Source: Actinoplanes sichuanensis (lineage in GTDB: Bacteria > Actinomycetota > Actinomycetes > Mycobacteriales > Micromonosporaceae). Taken from it: a DNA stretch of 64,000 bases. A program made the translations under genes and the position numbers. The stretch covers positions 5,146,001 through 5,210,000 of the forward strand of contig NZ_AP028461.1 in assembly GCF_033097365.1 (NCBI RefSeq). The letters run 5' to 3'. The notes below the pieces were generated by a model, which worked only from the letters and a program-made list of their open reading frames with translations, searched no databases and was not told the DNA's origin. Below are positions 35,749 to 44,695 of the stretch, in pieces (position 1 is the first letter of the stretch; the number at the start of each line of letters is the position of its first letter).

Positions 35749-36812
35749 GGACCTCGATCAAGAGCACCGTCGCCGTCGTCGTCGCGCTCGGCGCGGTCGG
35801 CGCCCTCGTCTTCCGCGGCAGCCCGCCCGAACCCGCGCCGGCACCCGCGCCGTCGACCGGCACCGTGCGGATCACCGCCGCGACGGCCTGGCCCGCCGCG
35901 GAGTCGGCCACCTTCGCCGACCTACCGCTGCGGCCCCTGCTGTTCCTCGACACCGCGACTGTCGTGGGCGTCGCGACCAGCAACGACGACCGGCACCTGC
36001 GGCTGCTGCTGCGCGGCGCCGACGGCACACCACGGGAGCTGCGACGACTGGACGCCGCGGCCAACCCCCGATTCGAGAACGTCATCTCCGCCGGAGACGA
36101 CGTGGTGTGGACCGAGTTCGCCGACTACGGACCGCCGCAGATCTGGGCCGCGAGCGTGACCGACCCGCGCCCGGCCCGGCGACTGGCCGCCGATGTCGGC
36201 AACGCGGTGTTCCACGGCAGCGAGCACGACCTGGTGCACCACGCCGGGCGGGTGTATTGGACGGCCGGCGCGGCCGACGGCTCGACGACGACCGAGGTGC
36301 GTTCGGTGGCGACGACCGGCGGCCGTGTGCGGGTCGACCGGGTGCCCGGCGAGTGGTCGATGGCGCCGTGGCCGTGGCTCGACGACGGCGCCGGCGGCGG
36401 TGTGGCGGCCACGTTGATGCGCAACACCGACACCGGCCGGGAGATCACCGTCCCGACCGCCGGCTCGGAGTTCGCGGCGTGCAGCCCGTCCTGGTGCCGA
36501 GTGACCGTCATCGAGGGCGACACCCTGTCCCGCATCGACCTGATGCGCCCGGACGGCTCCGAGCGCCGCGAGATGGCCACCGGCACGATCCGCACGGCCG
36601 TTCCCGACGTGGCGATCCTCGGCCGCTTCGAGATCCTGGCCGACCCGCTCCCCGGGGCGGCGGCTCTGCTCGCCTACGACATCACCACCGGGACCACGGT
36701 CGAGGTGGCCGCCACGGCGAACGACGCCCAGTGCCGCAACGGCCTGCTCTGGTGGTTCAGCGGCGACGGCGGCCCGACCAGGTGGCACGTGCTGGATCTG
36801 CGTACCGTGTGA
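35745..36812 (+). CDS. Exported beta-propeller-like protein of unknown function
   Basis: This 355-aa protein has an N-terminal membrane anchor or signal (STVAVVVALGAVGALVF) and a Pro/Ala linker. Repeated strand-rich units with turns like DDVVWTEFADYG and GRVYWTAGAADG resemble a beta-propeller (TolB/WD-like). It starts at an ATG overlapping the TIGR03943 stop (ATGA), making it the third member of that operon. One Cys pair (FAACSPSWCRV) may form a disulfide. I do not recognise the family; it is a candidate extracytoplasmic partner of the permease. Confidence 0.75.
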   Translation: MRTSIKSTVAVVVALGAVGALVFRGSPPEPAPAPAPSTGTVRITAATAWPAAESATFADLPLRPLLFLDTATVVGVATSNDDRHLRLLLRGADGTPRELRRLDAAANPRFENVISAGDDVVWTEFADYGPPQIWAASVTDPRPARRLAADVGNAVFHGSEHDLVHHAGRVYWTAGAADGSTTTEVRSVATTGGRVRVDRVPGEWSMAPWPWLDDGAGGGVAATLMRNTDTGREITVPTAGSEFAACSPSWCRVTVIEGDTLSRIDLMRPDGSERREMATGTIRTAVPDVAILGRFEILADPLPGAAALLAYDITTGTTVEVAATANDAQCRNGLLWWFSGDGGPTRWHVLDLRTV

Positions 36813-36825
36813 CACCCTCGGCGCC

Positions 36826-37695
36826 ATGGCGACGACCCGCTCCGACGATCTCGGCCTGGCCACCTGGCGCCGCGACCCGGGCACCGTGATCCGGCGGGCC
36901 GTGTCGGTGCCCGCCGGTGACCTGACACCGCTCGCGATCGTGGCCGGGTCGGAGGTGACCGGGCCGGCGACCGACTGGCTGCCGCACTCGCATCCGCGGC
37001 ACGAGCTGGTGTGGGTGCGCGGCGGCACGCTGACCTCGCGGATCGGCCGGCGGATCGTCACGGTGCCGGCCGGGTTCGGGCTGTGGCTGCCCGCCGACGT
37101 GGTGCACGGCGGACGACTGACGGCCGGCGCCGAACTGCACGACGCGTTCTTCGACCCGGACCGCACGCCTGTCGAGTTCGGCGGGCCGACGCTGATCACG
37201 ATGACGCCGCTGCTGGAGTCGCTGCTGGTGCGCCTGGCCCGGACCGACCTGGACGCCGGGGCCCGGGCCCGGACCGAGGCGGTGGTGTTCGACGTGCTCG
37301 ATCCGGCGCAGCGGCAGTTCGCGCTGGAGCTGCCGGGTGATCCGCGGATCGACCCGATCGCCGAGGCACTGCTGGCCGACCCGTCCGACGATCGCGGGCT
37401 GCTGGAGTGGGCGACGCTGCTGGGGCTGAGCGACCGGACGATCACCAGGGCGTTCCGGGAGACGACCGGGCTGTCGTTCGGCCAGTGGCGGCAGGTGCTG
37501 CGGGTGCACGAGGCGGTGGCTCTGCTGTCCGGCGGCGCCGACGTGCGGGAGGTGTCCGAGCGGCTCGGTTACGCCCAGCCGAGCACGTTCATCGCCGCGT
37601 TCCGGCGGGTGCTGAACGTGACCCCCGGTGTTCTCGCGCTCGATGTCCGGAATCCCGTATCAGCTGTCCAGGGTGCAGGATTGCCGACAACTTGA
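36826..37695 (+). CDS. AraC-family regulator, next to iron importer
   Basis: This 289-aa regulator has an N-terminal cupin domain (SHPRHELVWVRGGTLTSRIG and the following VPAGFGLWLPADVVH) and a C-terminal AraC helix-turn-helix pair (SDRTITRAFRETTGLSFGQWR, then VSERLGYAQPSTFIAAFRRV). It lies 53 bp before the siderophore importer operon with the IdeR box in between. Such AraC proteins often activate siderophore uptake on binding the ligand; that role is inferred from position. Confidence 0.88.
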   Translation: MATTRSDDLGLATWRRDPGTVIRRAVSVPAGDLTPLAIVAGSEVTGPATDWLPHSHPRHELVWVRGGTLTSRIGRRIVTVPAGFGLWLPADVVHGGRLTAGAELHDAFFDPDRTPVEFGGPTLITMTPLLESLLVRLARTDLDAGARARTEAVVFDVLDPAQRQFALELPGDPRIDPIAEALLADPSDDRGLLEWATLLGLSDRTITRAFRETTGLSFGQWRQVLRVHEAVALLSGGADVREVSERLGYAQPSTFIAAFRRVLNVTPGVLALDVRNPVSAVQGAGLPTT

Positions 37696-37712
37696 TGATC
37701 ATCTAGCCTCGG

Positions 37713-37731
37713 TTAGGCAAGGCAAACCTTA
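37713..37731 (+). promoter_or_regulatory. IdeR/DmdR iron box
   Basis: TTAGGCAAGGCAAACCTTA matches the actinobacterial IdeR/DmdR consensus (TTAGG, central AGGC, AACCT.A). It ends 17 bp before the ATPase start, so iron-loaded IdeR should repress the operon. Confidence 0.8.
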
Positions 37732-37748
37732 GTAACCGGAGCTGTCCG

Positions 37749-38573
37749 ATGTCCCCGACCGTCCTGCGCGGTGACCAGCTGGTTCTTCGCTACGGTAAGA
37801 CGGCGGTGGTGCACGGCGTCTCGGTCACCCTGACCCCGGGCCACGTGACGGCACTCGTCGGGCCCAACGGCAGCGGCAAATCCACCCTGCTGCGCTCACT
37901 GGCCCGGCTGCACCGGGTCGAGGACGGCGAGATCACCCTCGGCGAGCAGGACGTCTCGCTGCTCAACGCCCGCCGATTCGCTCGTGAGGTCACCCTCTTC
38001 GCCCAGTCCCGCCAGGCCCCGCACGGCCTCACGGTGACCGAGGTGGTCGCCTTCGGGCGTCATCCGCACCGGCGCCGGTTCGCCGGCCCCTCCCCCGACG
38101 ACCGGGCCGCCATCGACCACGCCATGCGGGTCACCGGCGTCCACGACATGGCGGCACGGGCGGTCGGCGAACTGTCCGGCGGCGAGATGCAACGCGTCTG
38201 GCTGGCCGCCTGCCTGGCCCAGCAGACCGGCGTCGTGCTGCTCGACGAACCCACCAACCACCTCGACCTGCGCTACCAGATCGAGACCCTCGACCTGATC
38301 CGCGACCTCGCCGACGACCACGGCGCCGCCGTCGGAGTCGTCCTGCACGACCTCGACCACGCGGCCCGGGTCGCCGACGCCCTGGTGCTCCTGCACCACG
38401 GGCGCATCCACGCCGCCGGCCACCCGCACGAGGTACTCACCGCCGAGCACCTCAGCGAGGTCTACGACCTGCGCGTCGACGTCGAAACCGATCCACGCAC
38501 CGGCCGACTGCGCATCGACCCTGTCGGGCGGCATTCCGCCCGTACCCGTACCACCCTCGGAAAGAAGCCCTGA
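37749..38573 (+). CDS. Iron-siderophore ABC importer ATPase (FepC/FecE-like)
   Basis: This 274-aa ATPase has Walker A GPNGSGKST, signature ELSGGEMQRVWLA, Walker B VVLLDEPTNHLDL and the switch His in LHDLDHA. It is the first gene of a three-gene siderophore importer placed behind an IdeR box. Its stop overlaps the next ATG (TGATG). Having the ATPase gene first is a little unusual but not rare. Confidence 0.92.
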   Translation: MSPTVLRGDQLVLRYGKTAVVHGVSVTLTPGHVTALVGPNGSGKSTLLRSLARLHRVEDGEITLGEQDVSLLNARRFAREVTLFAQSRQAPHGLTVTEVVAFGRHPHRRRFAGPSPDDRAAIDHAMRVTGVHDMAARAVGELSGGEMQRVWLAACLAQQTGVVLLDEPTNHLDLRYQIETLDLIRDLADDHGAAVGVVLHDLDHAARVADALVLLHHGRIHAAGHPHEVLTAEHLSEVYDLRVDVETDPRTGRLRIDPVGRHSARTRTTLGKKP

Positions 38574-39631
38574 TGAAACGCCTCCTTCAGGTCGCGGCAA
38601 CCGCCGCGGCCCTCGCCGCGGTCGCGGCCTGCGGCACCACGACCGTCGCCGAACCCGCCCCGGTCGCGTCCACGCCCACGTCGCAGACCTGCGCGAACGA
38701 CACCACGAAGACGGCGACCGGCCCGGTGTCGATCACCGACGGCGTCGGCCGCAAGGTCGAGCTGGCCAAGCCCGCCGAGCGGGTCGCCGTGCTGGAATGG
38801 CAGCAGACCGAGGACCTGCTCACGCTCTGCCTGACCCCGGTCGCCGCCGCCGACCCCGAGGGCTACGGCACCTACGTCAAGGCCGAGGCCCTGCCCGCGA
38901 GCGTCGTCGACGCCGGTCAGCGCGGTGAACCCGACCTCGACGCCATCTACGCGCAGAAGCCCGACCTGATCGTGGTCGAGGCGTTCAAAGCCGACGACGA
39001 GATCATCGGCAAGCTTGAGAAACGCGGCGTCCCGGTGCTGGCCACCGTCGGCGCCGACGCGAGCGGCCAGATCGCCAACATGAAGAAGGTCTTCTCGATG
39101 ATCGGTACGGCCACCGGCCGCACCGAACGCGCCGACCTCGTCCTCGCGCAGTTCGACGAACACCTCGCCGCCGCCAAGCAGAAGGTCGCCACCGCGAGCC
39201 TGACCGCGAGCGTCACCGCGAAGGACTTCCTGTTCTTCGACGGCTGGATCGAGGGCGGCAACGTCGTCATCCGCCCCTACGGTAAGGGCGCCCTCTTCAC
39301 CGAACTCGGCGAACAACTCGGACTCACCGCGGCGTGGACCGAACAGATCAACGCGACCTACGGCAGCGGCGGCGTCGACCCCGCCTACGGACTCGCACAG
39401 ACCGACATCGAAGGACTCACCGCGGTCGGCAGCGCGACCCTGTTCTACTCCGACGACGCCACCCCGGAAAGCTACGTCCCCGAGCTGCGCAAGAGCCCGA
39501 TCTGGACGGCCCTCCCGGCGGTCGAGGACGGACGGGCGTACGCCTTCCCGGCCGGCGTGTGGGGCGCCGGCGGCCCGCTCTCCAACCAGCAGGCCATCGA
39601 CGCCTACGTGAACATCCTGACCAAGGGGTGA
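38573..39631 (+). CDS. Iron-siderophore binding lipoprotein (FepB/FecB-like)
   Basis: This 352-aa extracytoplasmic substrate-binding protein has a lipoprotein signal ending AALAAVAAC (Cys about 20) and the periplasmic-binding type 2 features ITDGVGRKVELAKPAERVAVLEW near the start and YAQKPDLIVVEAF. It delivers a ferric siderophore to the fused permease encoded next, whose GTG overlaps its stop. The siderophore cannot be predicted. Confidence 0.9.
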   Translation: MKRLLQVAATAAALAAVAACGTTTVAEPAPVASTPTSQTCANDTTKTATGPVSITDGVGRKVELAKPAERVAVLEWQQTEDLLTLCLTPVAAADPEGYGTYVKAEALPASVVDAGQRGEPDLDAIYAQKPDLIVVEAFKADDEIIGKLEKRGVPVLATVGADASGQIANMKKVFSMIGTATGRTERADLVLAQFDEHLAAAKQKVATASLTASVTAKDFLFFDGWIEGGNVVIRPYGKGALFTELGEQLGLTAAWTEQINATYGSGGVDPAYGLAQTDIEGLTAVGSATLFYSDDATPESYVPELRKSPIWTALPAVEDGRAYAFPAGVWGAGGPLSNQQAIDAYVNILTKG

Positions 39632-41685
39632 GCAGCCCCCGCATCGGGCTCGGTCGCGGCACGAGCGGGACGGCAGTGCTGGCCGTCCTGCTCACCGCGG
39701 TCGTCGTGACCGGCCTGTGGCACATCACCCAGGGCACCTCGGGAATCGGATTCGCCGACCTGATCCGCTACCTCCTCGGTGCGCGGGAACAGGTCGGCGG
39801 CGTACCCGTCACCGACGTCCTCACCGGATCGCGGCTGCCGCGGATGCTCGCCGGCATCGCCGTCGGTGTCGCGCTCGGCACCGCCGGAGCCCTGCTCCAG
39901 TCGGTCACCCGCAACACCCTGGCCGCGCCGGACACGCTCGCCGTCACCGCCGGGTCCTACTTCACCCTCTGCGCGGTCGCCGCGTTCGGCCTGGCCGTGC
40001 CGCTGTGGGCGTCCGGGGCGGTCGCCTTCACCGGCGGGCTGCTCGCCGCCGGCCTGGTCCTCGGACTGGCCGGAGCCGGCGTCGGCACCACCCGACTGAT
40101 CCTCGCCGGGTCGGCGGTCGCGATGGCCCTGGACGCCGCCACCGCGACGCTTCTCATCCTCTTCCAAGAGAACACCACCGGGTTGTACGCGTGGGGCAGC
40201 GGCAGCCTGGCGCAGCTCAATCTGGACGCCGCCACCCGGGCCGCGCCGGTCGTCGTGGCCGGGATCGTCGCCGCGCTGCTGCTGTCCCGACGACTCGACG
40301 TCCTCGGCCTCGGCGACGACACTGCCGCCTCCCTCGGCGTGCCGGTCCGGTCGACCCGGGTCCTCGCGATCCTCGGTGCCGTCGTGCTGACCAGCATCTC
40401 GGTGACCCTCGCCGGTCCGATCGCGTTCGTCGGGCTGGCCGCGCCGGTCGCGGTACGCCTCGCCGCCCACCGGATCGGCGCCCTCCACCGACACGCCTTC
40501 CTCATCCCGGCGTGCGGGCTGGCCGGGGCACTGCTCGTGCTGCTCGCCGACGCCGTCCTACGGGCGGTCATGGGTGCGCAGGCGGCCGCGTCGATCCCCA
40601 CCGGCATTCCCACCTCACTGCTCGGCGCGATCGTGATCGTGGTTCTGGCGCTGCGGATGCGGGACGTCGGAGCCGGGCGGGAGACGCCTCGGGGGCGGGT
40701 GGCCGTACGATCGCGTCGCCGTTTCTGGCTGATTTTGATCGTCTCGGCCGTGCTGCTGGCGCTGGCTTCGCTGGCCGGGCTGCTGCTCGGTGGTCTGTGG
40801 TTGCGCACCGGCGACATCGTGCTCTGGGTGCAGGGTGCGGCGCCGGATCTGATCGGCCCGGCCCTCGACGATCGAGCCCCACGGGTGGCGGCCGCGGTGG
40901 TGGCCGGTGCGGCACTCGCGCTCGCCGGAACCGTCGTGCAGGGCACCGTCCGCAACCCGCTCGCCGAACCCGGTGTCCTCGGGATCACCGCCGGGGCGGG
41001 CCTCGGGGCGGTCATCGTGGTCACCTCGGCCGTATCGGGTGGACGTCCGATCCTGATCGTGACCGCGGTCGTGGTCGGGCTGCTCACCTTCGCCGTCATC
41101 GCGGTGCTGGCCTGGCGGGGCGGGCTGATGCCGGACCGGTTCCTGCTGATCGGTATCGGCTGCGGCTACGCGCTCACCGACGTGTCCACGTTTCTGCTGC
41201 TCCGGGCCGATCCGTGGGACACCCCGCGGATCCTGACCTGGCTGTCCGGCACCACCTACGGCCGCACGTTCGCCGATGTCCTTCCGGTGCTGATCGTGCT
41301 GGTTCTCGCCGCGCCGGTGGTGCTGGCGATGCGCCGCCAGCTCGATCTTCTCGCCGTCGACGAGGACACCCCACAGATCTTCGGCGTACGCCGGGACCGC
41401 GCGCGACTGGCTCTGCTGACGCTGGCCGCGGTCACCGCCGCGGTCAGCGTCGTCGCGGTCGGGGTGGTGGGATTCGTCGGCCTGGTCGCGCCGCACATCG
41501 CCCGCAACCTGGTCGGGGTCCGGCACGGGCGGGTCGTGCCGGTCGCCATGCTGCTCGGCGGTCTGCTGGTCTGTGTGGCCGACACGATCGGGCGTACCGT
41601 CATCGCGCCCTCGCAGATACCCGCCGGGCTGATGATGGCGTTGATCGGGGCGCCCTATTTCGTCTGGTTGCTGCGCCGGGGCTGA
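39628..41685 (+). CDS. Fused double FecCD permease (FhuB-like)
   Basis: This 685-aa membrane protein consists of two FecCD permease halves in tandem, each about 330 aa, joined near residue 350 by a basic linker (RGRVAVRSRRRF). Both halves carry the family motifs (VGVALGTAGALLQSVTRNTLAAPDTL; AGAALALAGTVVQGTVRNPLAEPGVLG). The GTG at 39628 overlaps the stop of the binding protein. The fusion replaces the usual two genes, as in FhuB. The 3' end overlaps the convergent hydrolase by 31 bp. Confidence 0.92.
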   Translation: MSSPRIGLGRGTSGTAVLAVLLTAVVVTGLWHITQGTSGIGFADLIRYLLGAREQVGGVPVTDVLTGSRLPRMLAGIAVGVALGTAGALLQSVTRNTLAAPDTLAVTAGSYFTLCAVAAFGLAVPLWASGAVAFTGGLLAAGLVLGLAGAGVGTTRLILAGSAVAMALDAATATLLILFQENTTGLYAWGSGSLAQLNLDAATRAAPVVVAGIVAALLLSRRLDVLGLGDDTAASLGVPVRSTRVLAILGAVVLTSISVTLAGPIAFVGLAAPVAVRLAAHRIGALHRHAFLIPACGLAGALLVLLADAVLRAVMGAQAAASIPTGIPTSLLGAIVIVVLALRMRDVGAGRETPRGRVAVRSRRRFWLILIVSAVLLALASLAGLLLGGLWLRTGDIVLWVQGAAPDLIGPALDDRAPRVAAAVVAGAALALAGTVVQGTVRNPLAEPGVLGITAGAGLGAVIVVTSAVSGGRPILIVTAVVVGLLTFAVIAVLAWRGGLMPDRFLLIGIGCGYALTDVSTFLLLRADPWDTPRILTWLSGTTYGRTFADVLPVLIVLVLAAPVVLAMRRQLDLLAVDEDTPQIFGVRRDRARLALLTLAAVTAAVSVVAVGVVGFVGLVAPHIARNLVGVRHGRVVPVAMLLGGLLVCVADTIGRTVIAPSQIPAGLMMALIGAPYFVWLLRRG

Positions 41686-42494
41686 CCGTCCAGGAAGTCC
41701 CGGATGATCGTGCTGATCAGATCCGGTTTCTCGGCGACCAGGCCGTGTGTCGTACCCGGCACGATGCACAACTGCGCGCCCGGGATCGACGTGGCGATGA
41801 GCAGGGTGTGATCGGGGCGGATCGTGTCCCGGTCGGCCGCCATGATCAGCGTGGGCGCGGTGATCCGGGCCAGATCCTTCGGGTCGATGTTCGGTTCGGT
41901 GGTCCACAGGCGGAACAGCTTCGCGAGTACGACGTCCGCGTGCTCCGGGCCGTCCGGCGAGAGCCGGTCGTAGTGCATGCGCTCGACATCCGGTTTCGGC
42001 TCGGCCCCCGCCGCCGGGCTACTCTCCCCTGCCTGGCGGCTCTCCGTTGCCTGACCGCTCTCCGCTGCCTGGCGGCTCTCCGCCGCCTGACCGCTCTCCG
42101 TCTCCTGGCCGCTCCCCGTGAACGCCGTCGGGTCGAGATTCGCGCTGATGGCGGTCAGAGAGCGAACCCGCCCCGGATGGTCGAGGGCGAGCAGCAGCCC
42201 GATGATGGCCCCGTCGCTGTAACCGACGACATGCGCCGACTCCAGACCGACGGCGTCGAGATAGGCCACGGTGTCGGCGACCCCACGCTCGTACCCGAAC
42301 TCCTCGTCGATGTCAGCCGACCGGCCGTGCCCCGGGCGCTCGAACGCGAACACCTGATAGCCGGCCACGAGCACATCGGACTGAGCCCGCAGCGACTCCA
42401 GCGAACAAAACCCGCCGTGCAACAGCAGGACCGGCTCACCCGCTCCGGCAACTTCGCTGTACAGGTCGCCATCACCGATCCGCAGGTACGCCAC
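41655..42494 (-). CDS. Alpha/beta hydrolase with repeat insert
   Basis: This 279-aa alpha/beta-hydrolase has the nucleophile elbow VVGYSDGAIIG, the acid in IMAADRDTIRPD and the His in PGTTHGLVAE. Substrate unknown. I chose the GTG at 42494; a longer open frame upstream is antisense to the next gene. In the cap region (about residues 128-158) it carries five hexapeptide repeats of type S-G/R-Q-x-x-E, encoded by an 18-bp tandem repeat. Homologues would normally have a helical lid there, so this is a likely recent expansion. Confidence 0.85.
   Translation of the reverse strand: MAYLRIGDGDLYSEVAGAGEPVLLLHGGFCSLESLRAQSDVLVAGYQVFAFERPGHGRSADIDEEFGYERGVADTVAYLDAVGLESAHVVGYSDGAIIGLLLALDHPGRVRSLTAISANLDPTAFTGSGQETESGQAAESRQAAESGQATESRQAGESSPAAGAEPKPDVERMHYDRLSPDGPEHADVVLAKLFRLWTTEPNIDPKDLARITAPTLIMAADRDTIRPDHTLLIATSIPGAQLCIVPGTTHGLVAEKPDLISTIIRDFLDGQPRRSNQTK
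42022..42111. repeat. 18-bp tandem repeat inside hydrolase gene
   Basis: Five 18-bp units (42022, 42040, 42058, 42076, 42094) start CTCTCC and end alternately GGCGG and GACCG, giving a 36-bp higher-order period. They are in frame, so copy-number change alters the protein by six residues per unit without a frameshift. Confidence 0.85.
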
Positions 42495-42558
42495 CCGCCG
42501 GATCCTACCGACCGGCACCGGCGGCACCGCTTGATCGCCGGGATGGTGCAATGGCGTC

Positions 42559-43008
42559 ATGGCGATCAGCGAGATCGACGGATGGCAGGTCGGGCTGAAC
42601 GTCGACGACCTCGCCGAATACGCGAAAGCCGAGGGCGCCGAGGGATACGACGTGCACGAGGTGCGGCTGTGCCGGTGCGCGTCGTGCGGCGGCCGGGTCT
42701 TCGGTCTCGACGGCGACCTGACGGAACACACGGCCAGGCGCACCTGCCGGGGATGCGGCGCGGAGCACTTCATCGCCGACAGCGGCGAGTACTGGCAGGA
42801 CCGCAAGGCGGGCGTCATGGTCTGCGAGTGCGACGGCGACGCCGACGAGGAAGACTTCAACCTGGCCGTCGGCTACTCCCTCTACGACGGCGGCGACGGC
42901 ATCCGGGCGCTCGCCATCACCAGCCGCTGTGTGGCGTGCGGCCGGCTCGGCTACTGGGACGACTGGATGATCCGAGGCGGCGACCTGCACCTCCTGGAAC
43001 TGGCCTGA
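42559..43008 (+). CDS. Zinc-ribbon-like hypothetical protein
   Basis: This 149-aa cytoplasmic protein has several paired cysteines: CRCASCGG, CRGCGAEHF, CECDG and CVACGRLGYW. Paired CxxC knuckles suggest one or two zinc ribbons. No wider family is recognised. It is divergent from the hydrolase and convergent with the Lrp gene. Confidence 0.75.
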   Translation: MAISEIDGWQVGLNVDDLAEYAKAEGAEGYDVHEVRLCRCASCGGRVFGLDGDLTEHTARRTCRGCGAEHFIADSGEYWQDRKAGVMVCECDGDADEEDFNLAVGYSLYDGGDGIRALAITSRCVACGRLGYWDDWMIRGGDLHLLELA

Positions 43009-43026
43009 CATGTGCCAGACCCAGGA

Positions 43027-43473
43027 TCAGCGGTTGTTTTTGATCACCTTCATGGTGAGGTGGGACTCGACTCGGAGCAGGCCCGGCTGCCCGATCAGTT
43101 TGCCGCTCATGAAGGCCTCGTAGGCCGCGTGGTCGGCCACCGCGACGCGCATCAGGTAGTCGGGGCGGCCGAACATCCGGCGGAATTCGATCACCTCGTC
43201 GAAGGCGGCGACCGTGGTCTCGAACTCCTGGACCGTCTTCAGGTCCTGTGCCTGGATCTCGATGTCCAGCAGGACCTCCAGGCCGCGACCGGTGGCGGCC
43301 GGGTCGATGATCGCGCGGTAGCCGGCGATCACACCCGCGTCCTCGAGCCGTTTGACCCGGCGCAGGCACGGCGGCGGAGTCAGGCCGACCCGTCGGGCCA
43401 GCTCCACGTTGCTCAGCCGGCCATCCCGGGACAGGTGAAACAAAATTTCATGGTCAACGGCATCGAGTCGCAT
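43027..43473 (-). CDS. Lrp/AsnC-family regulator
   Basis: This 148-aa regulator has the Lrp winged helix (DHEILFHLSRDGRLSNVELARRVGLTPPPCLRRVKRLE) and a C-terminal RAM effector-binding domain (about 65-140). I used the ATG at 43473; a TTG at 43491 is in frame. It is divergent from an AzlC/AzlD exporter, the same arrangement as Lrp-BrnFE in Corynebacterium glutamicum, where Lrp activates branched-chain amino-acid and methionine export. The 74-bp AT-rich gap should hold its binding site. Confidence 0.92.
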   Translation of the reverse strand: MRLDAVDHEILFHLSRDGRLSNVELARRVGLTPPPCLRRVKRLEDAGVIAGYRAIIDPAATGRGLEVLLDIEIQAQDLKTVQEFETTVAAFDEVIEFRRMFGRPDYLMRVAVADHAAYEAFMSGKLIGQPGLLRVESHLTMKVIKNNR

Positions 43474-43547
43474 TTCATTTCCCACATCCAAACCCTAGAG
43501 CAATAAATTGAAACCATATTAGGTACGATCGGAAATAGAATTGCTTC

Positions 43548-44195
43548 GTGAAAGAGGCATTCAAAACCTCGCTGTCCGTCGGTTTGGGGCTCGGTCCGCT
43601 CGGGGTGGCGTTCGGTGTCCTGGTCGTGCAGGCCGGCCTGCCGTGGTGGTGGGCGACCGTCTTCACCGCCGTCGTGTATGCCGGGTCGTTCGAGTTCGTG
43701 CTGGTCGGCCTGGTTGCCGCGGTGGCGCCGCTGGCCACCGTGGTGACGACCGCGTTGCTGGTCAACGTGCGGCATCTGTTCTACGCGCTGTCGTTTCCGC
43801 TACACCGGGTGCGCAGCCGGCCCGGCAAGGTGTACAGCACGTTCGCCCTGACCGACGAGGCGTACGCGATGACCACGAGCGACCAGGCGCAGCAGTGGCC
43901 GGGTCGCCGGATCGTCGGGCTCCAGGTGTTCCTGCACCTGTACTGGGTGGTCGGCGGGACCGCCGGCGCGCTGCTCGGCTCACTCATCCCCGACCGGGTC
44001 GTCGGGCTGGACTTCGCGTTGACCGCACTGTTCGTGGTGCTGGCCGTGGAAGCGGTGCACGACGTCACCACTCCGGTGATCGCCCTGCTCGCGGCACTGA
44101 CGGCACTCCTGGCGTTTCCACAGCAGATGCTGCTCGTGGCGTTCGTCCTGTTCACCCTGGCGATGCTGACCCGGCGGACGGTGGCCCGTGCCTGA
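43548..44195 (+). CDS. azlC: AzlC/BrnF branched-chain amino-acid exporter subunit
   Basis: This 215-aa membrane protein has five to seven hydrophobic segments and the AzlC hallmarks GLGPLGVAFGVLVVQAGLPWWWA and LVNVRHLFYALSF. It exports branched-chain amino acids together with the small AzlD subunit, whose gene overlaps its end by 8 nt. It is probably induced through the divergent Lrp. The start is a GTG with a weak ribosome site. Confidence 0.9.
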   Translation: MKEAFKTSLSVGLGLGPLGVAFGVLVVQAGLPWWWATVFTAVVYAGSFEFVLVGLVAAVAPLATVVTTALLVNVRHLFYALSFPLHRVRSRPGKVYSTFALTDEAYAMTTSDQAQQWPGRRIVGLQVFLHLYWVVGGTAGALLGSLIPDRVVGLDFALTALFVVLAVEAVHDVTTPVIALLAALTALLAFPQQMLLVAFVLFTLAMLTRRTVARA

Positions 44196-44514
44196 CACCG
44201 GTTATCTGATCGGGGCGGTCGTCGTGTCGGCCGCGGTCACATGGGGGCTGCGGGCGCTGCCGTTCGCGCTCCTGGCCCGGCTCCGGACCAGTGCGGTCGT
44301 CACCCATCTGGCCACCGTCATGCCGGCCGGGGTCATGATCATCCTGGCCGCCTACTGCCTGCGCGACCTGCCGCGGGCCGACCGCACCGGACTCCTCGCG
44401 ACACTCCTGGGCGTCACCGTGACCGCCGGGCTGCACCTGTGGCGGCGCAGCGCCCTCCTCAGCATCCTGGGCGGCACCACCACATACATCCTGCTGGCGA
44501 ATCTGCTTCTCTGA
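44188..44514 (+). CDS. azlD: AzlD/BrnE exporter subunit
   Basis: This 108-aa membrane protein has four predicted membrane helices and the family motif WGLRALPFALLARL near the N-terminus. It forms the two-component branched-chain amino-acid exporter with AzlC. Start GTG inside the azlC end. Confidence 0.9.
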   Translation: MPDTGYLIGAVVVSAAVTWGLRALPFALLARLRTSAVVTHLATVMPAGVMIILAAYCLRDLPRADRTGLLATLLGVTVTAGLHLWRRSALLSILGGTTTYILLANLLL

Positions 44515-44695
44515 GGCGCCTCCGGAGTCGAGGCCGACCCACCGTCGATCTTGCGAGGTGACGCCCTCAAGAAGCCTCACCAGACGGTGACCGGCGGATT
44601 CAGCCCGGCGGTCGCGTTTCGGTTTCGACTGTCGCCTGCGTCGCGTGGCCGCCACGGGCGGCGTGGTGTGGCAAGGCTGCCTACGGCGTACCGAA

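Noticed and set aside
39717..43043. Plus-strand open frame of 1108 codons over the FecCD permease and the hydrolase
   Set aside because: It has no transmembrane or family pattern and spans two real genes in other frames or strands.
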